The notes under the pieces were generated by a model. The model was not told the DNA's origin and searched no databases. It worked only from the letters and a program-made list of their open reading frames with translations. DNA of 64,000 nucleotides, from positions 542,926-606,925 of the forward strand of contig DS999531.1 of assembly GCA_000158135.1 (NCBI GenBank), read 5' to 3'. The position numbers and the translations under genes were made by a program. Source of the stretch: Rhodobacteraceae bacterium KLH11. GTDB lineage: Bacteria; Pseudomonadota; Alphaproteobacteria; Rhodobacterales; Rhodobacteraceae. Shown in pieces: positions 18,526 to 27,397 of the stretch (positions are counted from its first letter, which is position 1; each line of letters starts with the position of its first letter).

Positions 18526-19008
18526 TCAGCCTCCTAAAAATCCGGGGAGCGGGCGCATATAGATGCCAAGCACCTGCTGCACGAGGTACCAGACGAACAC
18601 CGCAGCAATCAGGGCAACCAACACCATGATGTGCCACTTGCGTTCACCCAGAATGAAAGATCCAAGGATCAGGAAGCCCGAGGTTGCGACAAGAAATCCG
18701 ATGGGCCTTAGAAGCAGCGCGTAAACAACCATCAGCAGCAAAAGCAAGATAGCCTGACCAAGGTGATACTCGCCAAGACGCCGGTAATCGATGTCAGCTT
18801 CCTTTTGCTCGCCTTTTTCCAGCCCAAGCAGAATAATCAGCGAAGCGGCCATGGCCAAAACTGACAGTACCTTGGGAAAAGTGCTGGGCCAGATCGGGTT
18901 GCGTTTCATGAACGGCGCAAGCTGCGCATCCATGGTAAACCATGCCGTATAGCCATAAATCAGGCAAATCCCGAGTATTATCAACGCGATCCAACGATCC
19001 AGCGCCAT
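18526..19008 (-). CDS. tctB: Tripartite tricarboxylate transporter, small permease subunit
   Basis: 160 residues with four membrane segments (about 5-25, 38-56, 75-105 as a pair, and 115-145), as expected for TctB, the small partner of TctA. Poorly conserved family, identified mainly by topology, length and position between tctC and tctA. The gap from tctC is 67 bases and contains a strong hairpin. Ends one base before the tctA start. Confidence 0.9.
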   Translation of the reverse strand: MALDRWIALIILGICLIYGYTAWFTMDAQLAPFMKRNPIWPSTFPKVLSVLAMAASLIILLGLEKGEQKEADIDYRRLGEYHLGQAILLLLLMVVYALLLRPIGFLVATSGFLILGSFILGERKWHIMVLVALIAAVFVWYLVQQVLGIYMRPLPGFLGG

Positions 19009-19032
19009 TGTTCCCCTCCCTGCAGGACTATT

Positions 19033-19056
19033 GGCAAAGCGGGCACCCGCTTTGCC
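19033..19056 (-). promoter_or_regulatory. Intercistronic hairpin between tctC and tctB
   Basis: A perfect 11-base-pair stem, GGCAAAGCGGG/CCCGCTTTGCC, with a two-base loop. In the direction of tctC to tctB it is followed by AATAGTCC, not a run of U, so it is not a normal terminator for that operon. It more likely protects the tctC message from 3' decay, giving more binding protein than permease. On the other strand it is followed by six Ts but no gene reads into it. Confidence 0.65.
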
Positions 19057-19075
19057 ATTTTTTGACTATGGTTTT

Positions 19076-20053
19076 TTAGAGGAAGCCGAGCTTTTTCATC
19101 AGGTCGCCAATCGCCTGCTCTTGTGCTTCAAGGAATATCAGGAAATCGTCGCCAGAATTGTGGATGTTCACCCAGCCATTGCGATTGCGTACTTCTTCCC
19201 ACTCGGGCGTATCGTACATCTTCGCAATTGCGTCCTGATACATAACCAGTTTGTCTTCGGGCAGACCCGGCGCGGCAAAGAAACCCCGCCAGTTGACGAA
19301 TGTTGTGTCGATACCCTGCTCTTTCATTGTCATCGCATCAGGGGCGGCGTCGATACGGTCTTCCGAGGTGACACCGATGATTTTAACCTCGCCGGCATTG
19401 GCCAGATCGACGGCTTCGGAGAACCCGGTCGATAGCGCGGCAATTTCACCGGACAGAAGGGCAGCCATGGCTTTGCCACCCGCATCATAGGGGATGTATT
19501 TGACGTTCAGGGCATCTTTGCCCGCCGATTCCATCACCATCGCGGCCACCAGATGGTCCATGCCGCCGGGTACCGAGCCGCCGCCAATGGCGGTGCTGCC
19601 GGGATCGGCGTCATACGCGGCCAGAAGGTCATCCATCGAGTTGATCGGGCTATCCTTGCCAACCACCAGAGCGGCATAATCCCCGATGGTTCCTGAAACC
19701 AGCGTCAGATCGCGGAAATTGTGCGGGAATACCCCCGTTAGTGACCGGATCACGATCGGGGTCGAATTGACCATGAGCGTGCCGTGATTGGAGTCGGCGT
19801 TTTCGATCAGGAACCCGATGGCCTTGCCACCGCCGCCGCCCGACATGTTTTCATAAGATGCGTTGCCGACAAGCCCGGATTTGGTCAAGGCTTCGCCGGT
19901 GCCGCGCGCGGTGCCGTCCCAGCCACCGCCTGCCCCACCGGGGATCAGAAAGTGAATGCTGTCGACAATCTGCTCATCCGCTGCTGCCGGTCCGGTCAGC
20001 GCAAAAGCCGTTGCCGCAGCAAGAAGCGTGCGACGACCCATTTCGAATGTCAT
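19076..20053 (-). CDS. tctC: Tripartite tricarboxylate transporter, periplasmic binding protein
   Basis: Bug-family solute-binding protein of 325 residues with a signal peptide (MTFEMGRRTLLAAATAFALTG, cleavage near AAA-DE). Family motifs include FLIPGGAGGGWDGTARG near residue 33, YENMSGGGGGKAIGF and GGSVPGGMDHLVAAM. It captures a carboxylate in the periplasm and delivers it to TctAB. GGAGG eight bases before the first ATG supports that start over a second ATG four codons on. It is transcribed away from tctDE. Confidence 0.93.
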   Translation of the reverse strand: MTFEMGRRTLLAAATAFALTGPAAADEQIVDSIHFLIPGGAGGGWDGTARGTGEALTKSGLVGNASYENMSGGGGGKAIGFLIENADSNHGTLMVNSTPIVIRSLTGVFPHNFRDLTLVSGTIGDYAALVVGKDSPINSMDDLLAAYDADPGSTAIGGGSVPGGMDHLVAAMVMESAGKDALNVKYIPYDAGGKAMAALLSGEIAALSTGFSEAVDLANAGEVKIIGVTSEDRIDAAPDAMTMKEQGIDTTFVNWRGFFAAPGLPEDKLVMYQDAIAKMYDTPEWEEVRNRNGWVNIHNSGDDFLIFLEAQEQAIGDLMKKLGFL

Positions 20054-20119
20054 GTGTTGGTCCTCCCATTTGACATTGGCGGTTCATACCGCTCATGTCG
20101 AAAGAGACTGGCAAACAAA

Positions 20120-20138
20120 GCTGACACCAAGCTGACAC
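20120..20138 (+). promoter_or_regulatory. Tandem direct repeat, probable TctD binding site
   Basis: Two copies of AAGCTGACAC with an 11-base period (GCTGACAC at 20120 and 20131) lie in the 120-base gap between the divergent tctC and tctD. OmpR/PhoB-class regulators such as TctD commonly bind direct repeats spaced about one helical turn apart, so this is a good operator candidate for tctCBA and/or tctDE. Binding is inferred from layout only. Confidence 0.6.
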
Positions 20139-20173
20139 GGCCAACAAAATGCGAACGGAGTGAAACGAACCCG

Positions 20174-20839
20174 ATGCGGTTCCTGCTGATCGAAGACAAT
20201 AAGCAACTGGCCAGCGCGGTCATTGACAGGCTTATGCTGGATGGGCATGTCGTTGATCATGCCCCCGATATCCAGACCGCTTATGACTTCACGGCAACTA
20301 CCGGCTATGATCTGATTTTATTGGATATTATGCTGCCCGATGGCGATGGCCGCACATTCCTCGAACGGCGTCGAAATCAGGATTCGCGAACGCCCGTCAT
20401 CGTCCTGACAGCGCGTTCCGAGGTTGCCGACCGGGTCGGGATTCTTGACTTGGGCGCCGATGACTACATGGTCAAACCGATCGATTTTTCCGAACTCGAA
20501 GCCAGATGCCGGGCGGTGTTGCGTCGACGGGGCGGAGAAGCTCGTAACCTGTTGATCCTCGGTGATATGAGTTTTGATTCGCTTTCCGGAACGCTCAAGA
20601 CCGGCGAAGATATCATTCAACTCAGGGCGCGAGAGTTGCGCTTGTTCGAGACCCTGGCAAATGCGCCCGGCAAGGTGTTTTCGAAAGCATCCCTGGTGAA
20701 CCAGTTGGTGTCATATGATGAGGACGTGTCAGAAAACGCGATCGAGGTTTATATCGGCCGCTTACGGAAACACCTTCAAAACTCAAGCGTAACAATCACA
20801 ACGATCCGGGGGCTTGGCTACAAGCTTCGAATAGAATGA
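20174..20839 (+). CDS. tctD: OmpR-type response regulator TctD
   Basis: 221 residues: receiver domain (acidic pocket ED at 7-8, phosphorylated D51 in LLDIMLPDGDG, conserved lysine in DYMVKPID) and a C-terminal winged helix (ENAIEVYIGRLRKHL, TTIRGLGYKL). It pairs with the sensor encoded immediately downstream, whose start overlaps its stop (ATGA). By position and family it should activate the divergent tctCBA operon in response to an external carboxylate. Confidence 0.92.
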   Translation: MRFLLIEDNKQLASAVIDRLMLDGHVVDHAPDIQTAYDFTATTGYDLILLDIMLPDGDGRTFLERRRNQDSRTPVIVLTARSEVADRVGILDLGADDYMVKPIDFSELEARCRAVLRRRGGEARNLLILGDMSFDSLSGTLKTGEDIIQLRARELRLFETLANAPGKVFSKASLVNQLVSYDEDVSENAIEVYIGRLRKHLQNSSVTITTIRGLGYKLRIE

Positions 20840-22212
20840 ACGCGCCTGTCGCCCACGGTTCTATCCGGCGCAGATTGCTGCTTTCCCTCTTGGCCGGGGC
20901 CGCCATATTGGCGGTGGTCGTGTACTATGTGGTGCAATCGGTCGCCCGGCAGGTCGCACAAGAAAGTCAGGATAACGTGCTTGCGGCTTCGGCCCTGTCG
21001 ATCCTCGACAGCGCCCGCTATTCCGGTGGGGAAATCAAAGTCGATTTCCCGTATTCGGCATTATCCATGCTGGATAGTATCTCGGACGAACGGGTCTTTT
21101 ATTCGATCCGGTTGGAGAACGCGTTTCTCAGCGGCTATGACCAACTGCCCGAGGTTGACGGGGTCGTCGCAGATGGGCCAGCCTTTCGTTCGGCAACTTT
21201 TCTGGGAGAGGACGTGCGCATGGCCCATGTCCAGCGCAGGATATCAACGGATAGCGGCCAGAGACTTCTACAGGTTTCCGTTGCCCAAACGCTGACCGGC
21301 CAGAAACAGACACTGACACGAATTTCGAGAACATCCATGGGTATCGGCGCGGGTTTCTTTCTGGTTTCCGTGCTGCTTGCCGCGATCATTGCCCGCAGTA
21401 CAATCCGCCCTCTGGATCGGTTGACGGCGTCAGTCTCGCGCAGAGGGCCCAAAGATCTGCGGCCCGTCGCGGCCCCAATTCCAACCGAGATGGTGCCACT
21501 GGTCGCATCGCTGAACTCTTTCATGAGACGTTTGCAACGGTCGCTGGAGCGGTCAGAAGACTTCATTGCAGAAGCCGCCCATCGGGTACGTACACCTTTG
21601 GCCATCGTTCGCACCAAGGCAGAGATTGTTCAGCGCAAGACCGACAATGCCGAAACCCAGGCCGCTTTACGCGAAATGGTCCATGCGATCGACGACAGCT
21701 CGCGCACGGCGGGCCAGTTGCTGGATCATGCCATGGTGACATTTCGGCTGGATCATCTATCCCGTGATGAGGTCAGCCTGCTGCGTCTGGTACAGGACAC
21801 TATCGAACGATTGCGCCCGATTTCCGAGATGAAAGATATCGAAATGGAAACCATCGGGTCCGAAGACATCATCATTCTGGGCGATCCGATCCTTCTGCAA
21901 AACGCTCTGCACAATCTCTTTGACAACGCTATGAAATATACGCCTTCCGGCGCCCGTGTCAGCGTCACCCTATCACGGCAGGGGGATGGCGGAGAGATCA
22001 GAATAACCGATACAGGCCTCGGCTTCCCCGAAGCTGAGCTTGGCCGATTGACGGACCGTTTCGCCCGGGGTGCAAATGCCGAAAGCGTTGTTGGGTCAGG
22101 TTTGGGGCTTACCATCGTGAAAGAGGTGGTCGAAGCACATGGCGGTCAGATGCATATCAAAAACATAACCGGAGGCGGCGCATGCGTCAGTTTGCACTTT
22201 CCATCGTCCTGA
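20836..22212 (+). CDS. tctE: Sensor histidine kinase TctE
   Basis: 458 residues. Membrane segments at about 14-34 and 168-187 enclose a periplasmic sensing domain of roughly 130 residues. A short linker with HAMP-like character leads to the dimerisation domain with H249 in EAAHRVRTPLAIV, then the ATPase domain (N-box LHNLFDNAMKYTPSGA, G-boxes DTGLGFPE and GSGLGLTIV). It partners TctD. Its last 31 bases overlap the start of the next gene, so all three are one transcription unit. Confidence 0.92.
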   Translation: MNAPVAHGSIRRRLLLSLLAGAAILAVVVYYVVQSVARQVAQESQDNVLAASALSILDSARYSGGEIKVDFPYSALSMLDSISDERVFYSIRLENAFLSGYDQLPEVDGVVADGPAFRSATFLGEDVRMAHVQRRISTDSGQRLLQVSVAQTLTGQKQTLTRISRTSMGIGAGFFLVSVLLAAIIARSTIRPLDRLTASVSRRGPKDLRPVAAPIPTEMVPLVASLNSFMRRLQRSLERSEDFIAEAAHRVRTPLAIVRTKAEIVQRKTDNAETQAALREMVHAIDDSSRTAGQLLDHAMVTFRLDHLSRDEVSLLRLVQDTIERLRPISEMKDIEMETIGSEDIIILGDPILLQNALHNLFDNAMKYTPSGARVSVTLSRQGDGGEIRITDTGLGFPEAELGRLTDRFARGANAESVVGSGLGLTIVKEVVEAHGGQMHIKNITGGGACVSLHFPSS

Positions 22213-23198
22213 TCTTTGCGGCGGGTTGGGTTGCTGCCTTCGAAATCGAGAACCGCACCCGTTTCGGCTCTTCCGACAACGGGCAGGTTCTTCGTATCAT
22301 TTCGACGGCTGACATCGGGTTTTTCGAGCCCATGATCACCGCGTTCCTGGCAAAGTACCCCAACACTGAAATCGACTATGTCGTTGCAAGTTCAACCGAG
22401 ATGATGCGCGCCATCCAAGATGAAGGGCATGCGTTCGACCTGGCGATTTCAAGCGCAATGGATCTGCAAACAAAACTCGCGAATGATGGCAAAGCACAGC
22501 GGTATATCTCGGCCACCACGCAATCCCTGCCGGACTGGGCCATTTGGAACGATATGCTGTTCGCCTTCTCGCAAGAACCGGCAGCCATCGTGGTGTCAAA
22601 GAAAGCATTTGGCGATGTGCCGATCCCCAAGGACCGCCACGAATTGATCAACCTTCTACGCCAACACCCGGATCGCTTCCGCGGCCGGGTTGGCACCTAT
22701 GACGTGCGACAATCAGGGCTGGGCTATCTCTTTGCCACCCAGGACACGCGCGCCTCGGAAACCTATTGGCGTCTGACCGAGGTTTTCGGAGCACTTGAAG
22801 CCCGCCTTTATTGCTGTTCGTCGGATATGATCGAGGCGGTGAAAACCGGCGAACTTCTTATCGCTTATAACGTCCTGGGTAGCTACGCAGTGAACCGGGA
22901 AGATCGATCCGATTTTGAGATCATTCTGCCCTCTGATTTCACAACCGTCATGCTTCGCACCGCCATGATCCCGCACAATGCACCTTCGCATGAACTGTCC
23001 AGCACCTTTGTTGACTACCTTCTACAACGTTCGCATGAGCTGGACGCGCAACCACTCACCCATCCCGGGCTTGACCTTATCCAAATCGAAACATCCCTGA
23101 ACCGAATCCGGATCGGCCCCGGCCTTCTGGTATTTCTCGACCAACTCAAAAAACGAGCGTTCCTGTCCGAATGGGAAAGCGCGATTTTGCAGAATTGA
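22182..23198 (+). CDS. Periplasmic binding-protein-like partner of TctDE
   Basis: 338 residues with a signal peptide (MRQFALSIVLIFAAGWVAA) and the layout of an extracellular solute-binding protein of the iron/thiamine/molybdate type (ISTADIGFFEPMITAFLAKYP-like opening split as two lobes, a SSTEMMRAIQDEGHAFDLAIS region, then QSGLGYLFATQD and IAYNVLGSYA). No ABC permease or ATPase is nearby. Overlapping tctE by 31 bases, it is more likely an accessory ligand-sensing protein that docks on the TctE periplasmic domain than a transport component. That role is inference from the operon. Confidence 0.75.
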   Translation: MRQFALSIVLIFAAGWVAAFEIENRTRFGSSDNGQVLRIISTADIGFFEPMITAFLAKYPNTEIDYVVASSTEMMRAIQDEGHAFDLAISSAMDLQTKLANDGKAQRYISATTQSLPDWAIWNDMLFAFSQEPAAIVVSKKAFGDVPIPKDRHELINLLRQHPDRFRGRVGTYDVRQSGLGYLFATQDTRASETYWRLTEVFGALEARLYCCSSDMIEAVKTGELLIAYNVLGSYAVNREDRSDFEIILPSDFTTVMLRTAMIPHNAPSHELSSTFVDYLLQRSHELDAQPLTHPGLDLIQIETSLNRIRIGPGLLVFLDQLKKRAFLSEWESAILQN

Positions 23199-23405
23199 TA
23201 TGACCCTCGTCGGCGGGAGGTAAAACCCTCATCGTATTTATGTAGCAAGGCCGTAGATGGGCAGACCCTGGGACAGTGGCCATAGCGGGGTGTCGCTGCA
23301 GTTGCCGGGCGCATCATTTGAATGCGTTGACTGATCAGCTGGCAGGGCCAAATGTAGCCCCGGCCCGATATTTGTAATCCCGGTGGCCAAAGAGGTGACA
23401 TAGCC

Positions 23406-24581
23406 ATGAAGACAACAACCGTGACAAAGCGCCTAGCTGGCCTTGGTGGTGTCAAATGGGGGGTATACCGGAAAGCCCGCGAACTTAACCAATCCGGGGC
23501 GGGGATTGTTGAAATGACGATCGGAGAACCGGATGTTGCGGTATCCGACGCTCTGATCGACGCGACGATAGCAGCCTTGCAAGCCGGACGGACCGGTTAT
23601 TCGAATGGGCGCGGAGAGGCGGGTTTGCTTGATGCGCTGGCCGAACGCTATTCGGCGACACGTGGACGGGATTTCAGACCCGGGAATTTTCTGTGCTTTC
23701 CGGGGACGCAAACCGCTTTGTTCGCAGTCATGGCCGGTGTCGCCGAGGCCGGAGATGAGGTCCTGGTCGGCGACCCCATGTATGCGACCTATGAAGGCGT
23801 TGTGCGTGCATCAGGCGCCGAGATGGTGGCGGTTCCGCTCAGGCCCGAACACGGGTTTCGCATGCAGGCCGCAGATATTGCCGCGCGGATCACACCGCGC
23901 AGCCGTGCTATTTTGCTGACCACACCGCATAACCCGACCGGTGCAATTCTGACGGCCGAGGATATTGCCCGGATCGGACAGCTGGCAATTGCCCATGATT
24001 TGTGGATCATCTCGGACGAGGTCTATGAAGAACTAGTGTTTGACGACGCAGATTTCACCTCTCCGCTCGCGGACCCTGCGCTGGCCGATCGCGTTGTTGC
24101 GGTGTCATCAATCTCGAAATCCCATGCCGCACCCGGTTTTCGCAGTGGCTGGTGCGCAGGTCCGGCGGCGTTTTGCGAGGCCCTGCTGCCCTATTCCGAG
24201 ACCATGCTGTTTGGGAACCAGCCCTTCATCGCAGATATGACCGAATTGGCAATCCGGCGCGGGTCCGAGGCTGCCCCTGCCATGGTTGAACGTTTCGAAA
24301 GCCGGGCGCATCTGCTGGCCGATCGCCTGACAACCGAGACCGCGCTGACCGTCCACAGACCCGCAGCCGGGATGTTCGCGCTTGTCAATGTCTCAGCCAC
24401 CGGGCTGGATGGTGAGGCCTACGCCTGGGACCTGTTGCAAGCGGGTGTGGCCGTCATGCCCGGCTCAGCCTTTGGTGACAATCTAAACGACTGGGTGCGG
24501 GTGGCGTTGACGATCAGCGACACGGAATTCGCCACAGCGCTCGACCGCATCGTTGACCACGCCAAGAAGAACACCAGATGA
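23406..24581 (+). CDS. Class I/II PLP-dependent aminotransferase
   Basis: 391 residues, fold type I. Typical elements: YSNGRGEAGLLDALAERY, PHNPTGAILTAEDIARI, ISDEVYEELVFDD, and the PLP lysine in SSISKSHAAPGFRSGW; a conserved arginine for the substrate carboxylate lies near WVRVALTIS at the C-terminus. Probably transfers the amino group of aspartate, tyrosine or another amino acid; specificity is not readable. It stands alone, with 207 bases upstream in which I see no gene. Confidence 0.85.
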   Translation: MKTTTVTKRLAGLGGVKWGVYRKARELNQSGAGIVEMTIGEPDVAVSDALIDATIAALQAGRTGYSNGRGEAGLLDALAERYSATRGRDFRPGNFLCFPGTQTALFAVMAGVAEAGDEVLVGDPMYATYEGVVRASGAEMVAVPLRPEHGFRMQAADIAARITPRSRAILLTTPHNPTGAILTAEDIARIGQLAIAHDLWIISDEVYEELVFDDADFTSPLADPALADRVVAVSSISKSHAAPGFRSGWCAGPAAFCEALLPYSETMLFGNQPFIADMTELAIRRGSEAAPAMVERFESRAHLLADRLTTETALTVHRPAAGMFALVNVSATGLDGEAYAWDLLQAGVAVMPGSAFGDNLNDWVRVALTISDTEFATALDRIVDHAKKNTR

Positions 24582-24774
24582 AATCGCTTGCGGGGAACGC
24601 GTTCGAGACTGCTGTATTAAACCAAAACCTTGATGACACAAGCTTTGGTCAGGGCGCTGGGATGGCGATTTGACCAAGTAAATTTGTCGGATTTTCTTGC
24701 ATCCTGACTAAAATCGTCTAATTCACTAGCCAGTCGGGTTATACCCGTAACGAATTCTAGCGTTGGGACTCATC

Positions 24775-25791
24775 ATGCTGAAATCCTCTACCTGCATTGC
24801 TGCTGCATTGGCGGCTTTGATCACCACCTCAGCCGCCGCTGACGGTGAACTGAACCTGTATTCGTCGCGCCACTACGACACGGATGATCGCCTGTATGGC
24901 GATTTTGAAGAAGCGACGGGCATCACCATCAACCGGATTGAAGGCAAGGCTGACGAGCTGATCGCCCGGATGGAAGCCGAAGGAACAAACTCGCCCGCAG
25001 ACATCCTGTTGACCGTCGATACGTCACGCCTGTCGCGCGCCAAGAATGCAGGTATCCTGCAACCGGTTGAAAGCGTTGTTCTGGAAGAGCGCATCCCGGC
25101 CAACCTGCAAGATCTCGACAATGAATGGTTTGGGTTTTCGCAGCGCGGTAGAATTATCTTTTACAACAAGGATGAGATCGCAAACCCGCCAACAAGCTAT
25201 GCCGATCTGGCGAAACCGGAATATAAGGGTCTTGTGTGCATTCGCTCTTCGAACAACACATATAACCAGACCCTGCTGGCATCAATTATCACACATGAAG
25301 GGGCCGAAGCTGCAAAAGAGTGGGCTGAAGGCATTGTCGCGAACATGGCGCGCGCCCCTCAGGGGGGGGATACGGACCAACTGCGTGGTATTGTCTCGGG
25401 CGAGTGTGGGATTGCGGTTTCGAACACCTATTACTTCGCCCGCGCCATTCGCAAGGACGTCAAGGGAGTGTCGGCTGAACGGGATGTTATCGGATGGGTC
25501 TTTCCGAATCAGGACAGCTATGGTGCGCACATGAATCTGTCGGGCGCCGGCGTTGCGGCAAACGCGCCGAACCGGGAGAACGCCATCAAGTTCCTTGAGT
25601 ATCTGGCGAGCGATCAGGCCCAGGTTTATTTCTCGTCCGGCAACGATGAATTCCCGGCTGTCCCCAGTGTTGAGGTGACCGCATCGGTCAAGGAACTGGG
25701 GGAATTCAAAGCGGATGAGGTGAATCTGTCCGAGGTCGCCAAGAACATCCCCGAAGCGCAGAAAATCTTTAATGAGGTTGGTTGGAAGTAA
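24775..25791 (+). CDS. fbpA: Ferric-iron ABC transporter substrate-binding protein
   Basis: Signal peptide MLKSSTCIAAALAALITTSAAA, then a ferric-binding protein of the FbpA/FutA type: ELNLYSSRHYDTD at the mature N-terminus, the NNTYNQTLLASII stretch and the tyrosine pair in SNTYYFARAIR that coordinates iron. It would capture Fe(III) in the periplasm. No permease or ATPase gene is adjacent, so it must work with a transporter encoded elsewhere. The upstream region is AT-rich; a repeated GACTAAAATCGTCTAATTCA-type segment (24706-24725) could be an iron-responsive site but I cannot name it. A terminator follows. Confidence 0.88.
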   Translation: MLKSSTCIAAALAALITTSAAADGELNLYSSRHYDTDDRLYGDFEEATGITINRIEGKADELIARMEAEGTNSPADILLTVDTSRLSRAKNAGILQPVESVVLEERIPANLQDLDNEWFGFSQRGRIIFYNKDEIANPPTSYADLAKPEYKGLVCIRSSNNTYNQTLLASIITHEGAEAAKEWAEGIVANMARAPQGGDTDQLRGIVSGECGIAVSNTYYFARAIRKDVKGVSAERDVIGWVFPNQDSYGAHMNLSGAGVAANAPNRENAIKFLEYLASDQAQVYFSSGNDEFPAVPSVEVTASVKELGEFKADEVNLSEVAKNIPEAQKIFNEVGWK

Positions 25792-25816
25792 TCCAGACAA
25801 CAAGCCGGGAACAGGA

Positions 25817-25844
25817 AGGGCGCAGAGTTTCTGCGTCCTTTTTT
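25817..25844 (+). terminator. Intrinsic terminator of fbpA
   Basis: AGGGCGCAGA and TCTGCGTCCT pair over nine to ten bases (one G-T) around a three-base loop and run into TTTTTT. Good Rho-independent terminator directly behind the iron-binding protein gene. Confidence 0.85.
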
Positions 25845-25907
25845 GTTGTTTACTGCTGTATTTCCTACTATTGCCTCATATAAGAGATTAAATCCCATAT
25901 GTGAACA

Positions 25908-26462
25908 ATGCTTGACACCCTTTCAGATCGCCTTGCCTGTCGCCTGAACGAGCTACGTCAGGGACGCGGCTGGTCGCTGGAGCAACTGGCCGATCAAAGC
26001 GGCATCAGCCGGGCGAACTTGTCGCGGATGGAAAAGGGTGATGTCAGCCCGACCGCTGAGACACTGGGCCGCTTGTGTGCCGCATATGGTCTGCCCATGT
26101 CGCGCCTGCTGATGATGGTTGAAGACAGTTTCGACCCCAAGGTTCCGTTTGAAAAGCAGCCCGAATGGCATGATCCCGAAACCGGCTTTACCCGCCGTTC
26201 GGTCTCACCCCCCGCAGAAGGGCTCGGCGGAGAGGTTCTGGAAGGTCATCTGCCCCCGGGAACTGTCATCACCTATGACACGCCGCCCAAACCCGGGCAG
26301 GAGCATCATCTGATCGTGCTGGATGGCGGGCTGACCCTGACGGTGGATGGAATCGCTCATGTGCTGAGTGGCGGCGATTGCCTGCGTTATCACTTGTCAG
26401 GGCCCACACGATTTGAAACCGGCGCGAAACGCGGTGCCCGGTATCTGCTGGTTCTGATATGA
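25908..26462 (+). CDS. XRE-family transcriptional regulator with cupin domain
   Basis: 184 residues: an N-terminal helix-turn-helix (RGWSLEQLADQSGISRANLS, then RMEKGDVSPTAETLGRLC) followed by a C-terminal cupin (PKPGQEHHLIVLDGGLTLTV and GGDCLRYHLSGPTRF). Such regulators sense a small ligand in the cupin barrel and often control nearby metabolic genes. The stop overlaps the following acetyltransferase start (ATGA), which is the most likely functional partner. Ligand unknown. Confidence 0.85.
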   Translation: MLDTLSDRLACRLNELRQGRGWSLEQLADQSGISRANLSRMEKGDVSPTAETLGRLCAAYGLPMSRLLMMVEDSFDPKVPFEKQPEWHDPETGFTRRSVSPPAEGLGGEVLEGHLPPGTVITYDTPPKPGQEHHLIVLDGGLTLTVDGIAHVLSGGDCLRYHLSGPTRFETGAKRGARYLLVLI

Positions 26463-26977
26463 TCGCCCGGCTGTCCGAGGCGCAGTTTGACAACGCGTTG
26501 CAGGATTTGACGGATATCCTGCATCGCTGTGTCCATGCCGGGGCCAGCATCGGTTTTGTCCAGCCCTTTTCCCGGCAGGATGCAGGTGTTTATTGGCAAG
26601 GCTGTGTGCGCCCCGGTTTGCGCGCGAAAACGCTTGATCTGTTTGTTGCCTATTGCGAGGGGCGGTGTCTTGGCACGGTGCAACTGATCCCCGCATCAAT
26701 GCCGAACCAGCCGCATCGCGCCGACGTGGCCAAACTGCTGGTCCATCCGCAAGCGCGCCGCCGCGGGTTGGGGCGGGCCTTGATGGCTGCACTTGAGGCG
26801 CGCGCAGGTGAACTGGGGAAAACCCTGCTGGTGCTGGACACCCGCAGCACGGATCCTTCGCGCGTTCTCTATCAATCCATCGGGTTCCGGATCGCAGGTG
26901 AGATTCCCGACTACTGTCGCAACCCGGCCGAAGACCGGCTGGAGCCCACTACCATCATGTATAAAGACCTGAGTTAG
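26459..26977 (+). CDS. GNAT-family acetyltransferase
   Basis: 172 residues with the acetyl-CoA pyrophosphate loop motif VHPQARRRGLGRALMAALEA and the later LYQSIGFRIAGEIPDY. Overlaps the XRE-cupin regulator by four bases, so the pair is co-translated and the acetyltransferase is likely under its control, perhaps for detoxifying or modifying an amine. Substrate unknown. Confidence 0.82.
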   Translation: MIARLSEAQFDNALQDLTDILHRCVHAGASIGFVQPFSRQDAGVYWQGCVRPGLRAKTLDLFVAYCEGRCLGTVQLIPASMPNQPHRADVAKLLVHPQARRRGLGRALMAALEARAGELGKTLLVLDTRSTDPSRVLYQSIGFRIAGEIPDYCRNPAEDRLEPTTIMYKDLS

Positions 26978-27035
26978 CCCTTAACTTTCCCGTCAATGAT
27001 CGGGACAACACATGGGACATGGGCAGATTACCTGC

Positions 27036-27290
27036 TTATACGTCAATATCCAGCGCCAGCGCATGAATGCGTGGGACGATATCGCCCAGTGCGGCGTGCA
27101 CGGCACGATGACGTGCCACACGAGATTGCCCCTGAAAGGCCGTCGCCCGGATGCGGACGTTAAAATGGCTCTCGCCGCCTTCCTGATACCCGGCATGGCC
27201 CCGATGGCTTTCGCTGTCGTCAACCACCTCCAGCTCACGCGGGTCAAAGGCAGCCTGCAGGCAGTTACGGATTTCGTCAGTCACGCTCAT
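27036..27290 (-). CDS. bolA: BolA-family protein
   Basis: About 84 residues beginning MSVTDEIRNCLQAAF; BolA signatures DSESHRGHAGYQEGGESHFN and the IHALALDI tail are present. BolA proteins bind monothiol glutaredoxins and [2Fe-2S] clusters and influence envelope and stress genes. An in-frame ATG six codons upstream is less likely by family length. Divergent from the J-domain gene, an arrangement common in this group. Confidence 0.9.
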   Translation of the reverse strand: MSVTDEIRNCLQAAFDPRELEVVDDSESHRGHAGYQEGGESHFNVRIRATAFQGQSRVARHRAVHAALGDIVPRIHALALDIDV

Positions 27291-27397
27291 TTTAATGCTC
27301 AACGGCAAATAAATTGCCGTCCCCCTCTTCTACTTTCGGCTGCTTAGATTAAACTGCTGCCTCCGAGTCGAAAAGATGCGTTCGTGAGGAAGAGCAG

